Positions 13,697 through 14,576 of a stretch of 14,576 nt of DNA are shown in pieces. The notes below the pieces were generated by a model, which saw only the letters and a list, made by a program, of their open reading frames with translations, had not been told where the DNA came from and made no database searches. Within the stretch, counting starts at the first letter, position 1. Every line of letters starts with the position of its first letter. Both the position numbers and the translations under genes were made by a program. The stretch spans positions 1-14,576 of the forward strand of contig JAKSBM010000708.1 in the NCBI GenBank assembly GCA_022361135.1, in the 5' to 3' direction. Source of the DNA: Desulfobacterales bacterium (GTDB lineage Bacteria; Desulfobacterota; Desulfobacteria; Desulfobacterales; Desulfobacteraceae).

Positions 13697-13732
13697 CATC
13701 ATTTAATGCGCATAGAACGTGGAGGCAATTCA

Positions 13733-14248
13733 ATGAGTAAATATTACCTGTTCCAGGACATTAAAAAGTGCATCGGCTGCCATGCCTGTGAAATTCAGTG
13801 CAAGGTGAACAAAAACCTGCCTGCGGGCCCCAAGCCCTGCCAGGTCATTGAAGTGGGCCCCAAGTCCATTGGCGGCGTGCCCAAGATGTCCTTCATTTTC
13901 ATGCCCTGCTTCCATTGTGAAAATCCCTGGTGTGTTTCCGCCTGCCCCACCGGTGCCATGCAGCAGCGCCCCGAAGACGGCATCGTTTACATCCAGAAGG
14001 ATCTCTGTGTGGGATGTAAAACCTGCGTTTCCGCCTGTCCCTGGGGTGCCCCCCAGTGGAATGAACTCACCGGCAAAGTGGAAAAATGCGACTATTGCAT
14101 GGACCGCCTGGACCAGGGGCTGGAACCGGCCTGTGTCTCCACCTGCAACACCGACTGCCTGAAGTTCGGTAAGGTGGAGGAAATGACCCAGATCCGCCGC
14201 CAGCGCCATGCCGAATCCATTGCTTCACTTGAAAACAGCAGTTTCTAA
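13733..14248 (+). CDS. Four-cluster [4Fe-4S] ferredoxin subunit (DmsB/FdnH/PsrB-like)
   Basis: This 171-residue iron-sulfur protein has sixteen cysteines in four groups: C13-C16-C19-C23, C59-C62-C67-C71, C92-C95-C98-C102 and C119-C122-C134-C138. This is the pattern of electron-transfer subunits of molybdopterin oxidoreductases and formate dehydrogenases. It carries electrons between a catalytic subunit and another carrier. There is no signal peptide or C-terminal membrane anchor, so it is probably cytoplasmic. The ATG at 13733 has GGAGG 7 nt upstream; an upstream ATG at 13706 in the same frame lacks one. The next gene follows after 17 nt and looks like a NuoF/flavin-oxidoreductase-type subunit, suggesting a cytoplasmic formate, hydrogen or NAD(P)H-linked complex. 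The catalytic partner is not in the window. C36 and C142 are additional cysteines outside the four clusters. Confidence 0.92.
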   Translation: MSKYYLFQDIKKCIGCHACEIQCKVNKNLPAGPKPCQVIEVGPKSIGGVPKMSFIFMPCFHCENPWCVSACPTGAMQQRPEDGIVYIQKDLCVGCKTCVSACPWGAPQWNELTGKVEKCDYCMDRLDQGLEPACVSTCNTDCLKFGKVEEMTQIRRQRHAESIASLENSSF

Positions 14249-14265
14249 GCCCCGAGGAGATGTAC

Positions 14266-14576
14266 ATGGCAACAGCCACCTGTCCGGTAAAGACCACCCT
14301 TGATTATCTGTTGGATCGCATTGAATCCGGTGTCCTGGCAGATCCCAAAGGACGGCGGATATCCGAGCAGATCCTGCTGCTCATGGAAGAAATTTCCAAG
14401 GGGGAAGCCGGTGACGATCATCTGACCGCCATTGAGGCATTGTTGGAAGAATTCGGCAGTGGAGATGAGATTCCTGCGGTGAACCGGGAAACCCGGGATA
14501 TGGTCCGTCAGGCCCTGGACACCCACCGGGAAGTCTTCATCAGCCACATTGAATCCCGGAACTGCGCCACCCACGA
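14266..14576 (+). CDS. N-terminus of a NuoF/FAD-oxidoreductase-like redox subunit, cut by window edge
   Basis: 103 complete codons are visible and the frame runs off the right edge. The ATG at 14266 has GAGGAG 6 nt upstream; an in-frame ATG at 14260 would abut that site. The visible part is helical, with 'TTLDYLLDRIESG', 'ISEQILLLMEEISKGEAGDDHLTAIEALLEEF' and 'VRQALDTHREVFISHIESRNC'. This resembles, weakly, the helical C-terminal iron-sulfur domain of NuoF-type subunits, which is followed in some anaerobes by a GltD-like flavin oxidoreductase. The cluster cysteines of that domain are not seen in this part. It is co-directional with the ferredoxin gene and probably co-transcribed. The assignment is inferred mostly from context and a remembered family pattern. 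Confidence 0.5.
   Translation, partial: MATATCPVKTTLDYLLDRIESGVLADPKGRRISEQILLLMEEISKGEAGDDHLTAIEALLEEFGSGDEIPAVNRETRDMVRQALDTHREVFISHIESRNCATH

Larger units (their letters stand above)
12874..13732. other. Divergent intergenic region rich in inverted repeats
   Basis: About 860 nt separate the signalling operon from the plus-strand redox genes. No frame here has a ribosome binding site and protein-like sequence together; the 99-codon frame at 12915-13214 and the 73-codon frame at 13246-13467 look non-coding. The region instead carries a promoter and dyad (12960-12994), a strong imperfect hairpin (13092-13130), an AT-rich inverted repeat (13297-13331), competing GC hairpins (13373-13410), a sigma-54-like site (13536-13551) and a structured leader (13566-13696). 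A small RNA gene is possible but not shown. Confidence 0.55.

Noticed and set aside
13601..13720. Molybdenum-cofactor, cobalamin or cyclic-di-GMP riboswitch in the ferredoxin leader
   Set aside because: Hairpins are present but I could not match the conserved core of any of these classes by eye, so only an unassigned structured leader is reported.
12874..13732. tRNA or CRISPR array in the intergenic region
   Set aside because: No T-loop GGTTCGAATCC-like sequence or cloverleaf, and no regularly spaced direct repeats, were found.

Overview
The window reads like a chromosomal segment of an anaerobic, sulfate-reducer-like bacterium (Desulfobacterota / Desulfobacteraceae style). This is inferred from the gene content: a DmsB-like four-cluster ferredoxin next to a NuoF/flavin-oxidoreductase-like gene, receiver domains with a long insertion, an orphan periplasmic binding protein, and a GC-rich, CCGG-rich codon style. 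No rRNA or tRNA is present, so the taxonomy is an inference. I see no CRISPR array, insertion sequence or prophage gene.

Layout. (1) 1-913, minus strand: the N-terminal 304 codons of a Tat-exported family-5 (peptide-type) ABC solute-binding protein, preceded by a near-consensus sigma-70 promoter at 1123-1151. (2) 1316-2047, minus: a FabG-type 3-oxoacyl-ACP reductase/SDR with a hairpin just downstream. (3) 2659-3417, minus: an IclR-family regulator. (4) 3481-12873, minus: a tightly packed seven-gene signalling operon. (5) 12874-13732: a divergent intergenic region of about 860 bp with many inverted repeats and no convincing gene. (6) 13733 to the right edge, plus strand: a four-cluster [4Fe-4S] ferredoxin subunit and the start of a NuoF/FAD-oxidoreductase-like partner.

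The seven-gene operon is the most interesting part. In transcription order it encodes a secreted branched-chain-amino-acid-type binding protein with no transporter genes beside it, a transmembrane Cache-like/HAMP sensor kinase, a stand-alone receiver, a receiver-kinase fusion with a His-Glu H-box, a second receiver-kinase fusion with an unusual H-box, a receiver with a coiled-coil tail, and a FapA (DUF342) protein with a degenerate receiver at its N-terminus. Three starts overlap the preceding stop as ATGA, one gene starts 1 nt after a stop, and one overlaps by 14 nt, so co-translation is likely. The operon holds three kinase cores, four intact receivers and one pseudo-receiver, and no DNA-binding or enzymatic output domain. 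The simplest reading is that a periplasmic ligand is reported through a multistep phosphorelay to a FapA-type scaffold rather than to a promoter. That reading is inference.

The pseudo-receiver aligns closely with the receiver of the gene just upstream but has lost the acidic pocket, phospho-acceptor Asp, Thr and Lys. The receivers of the genes at 9340-9810 and 7869-9332 share an insertion of about 30 residues and the same residue spacing, suggesting duplication inside the operon.
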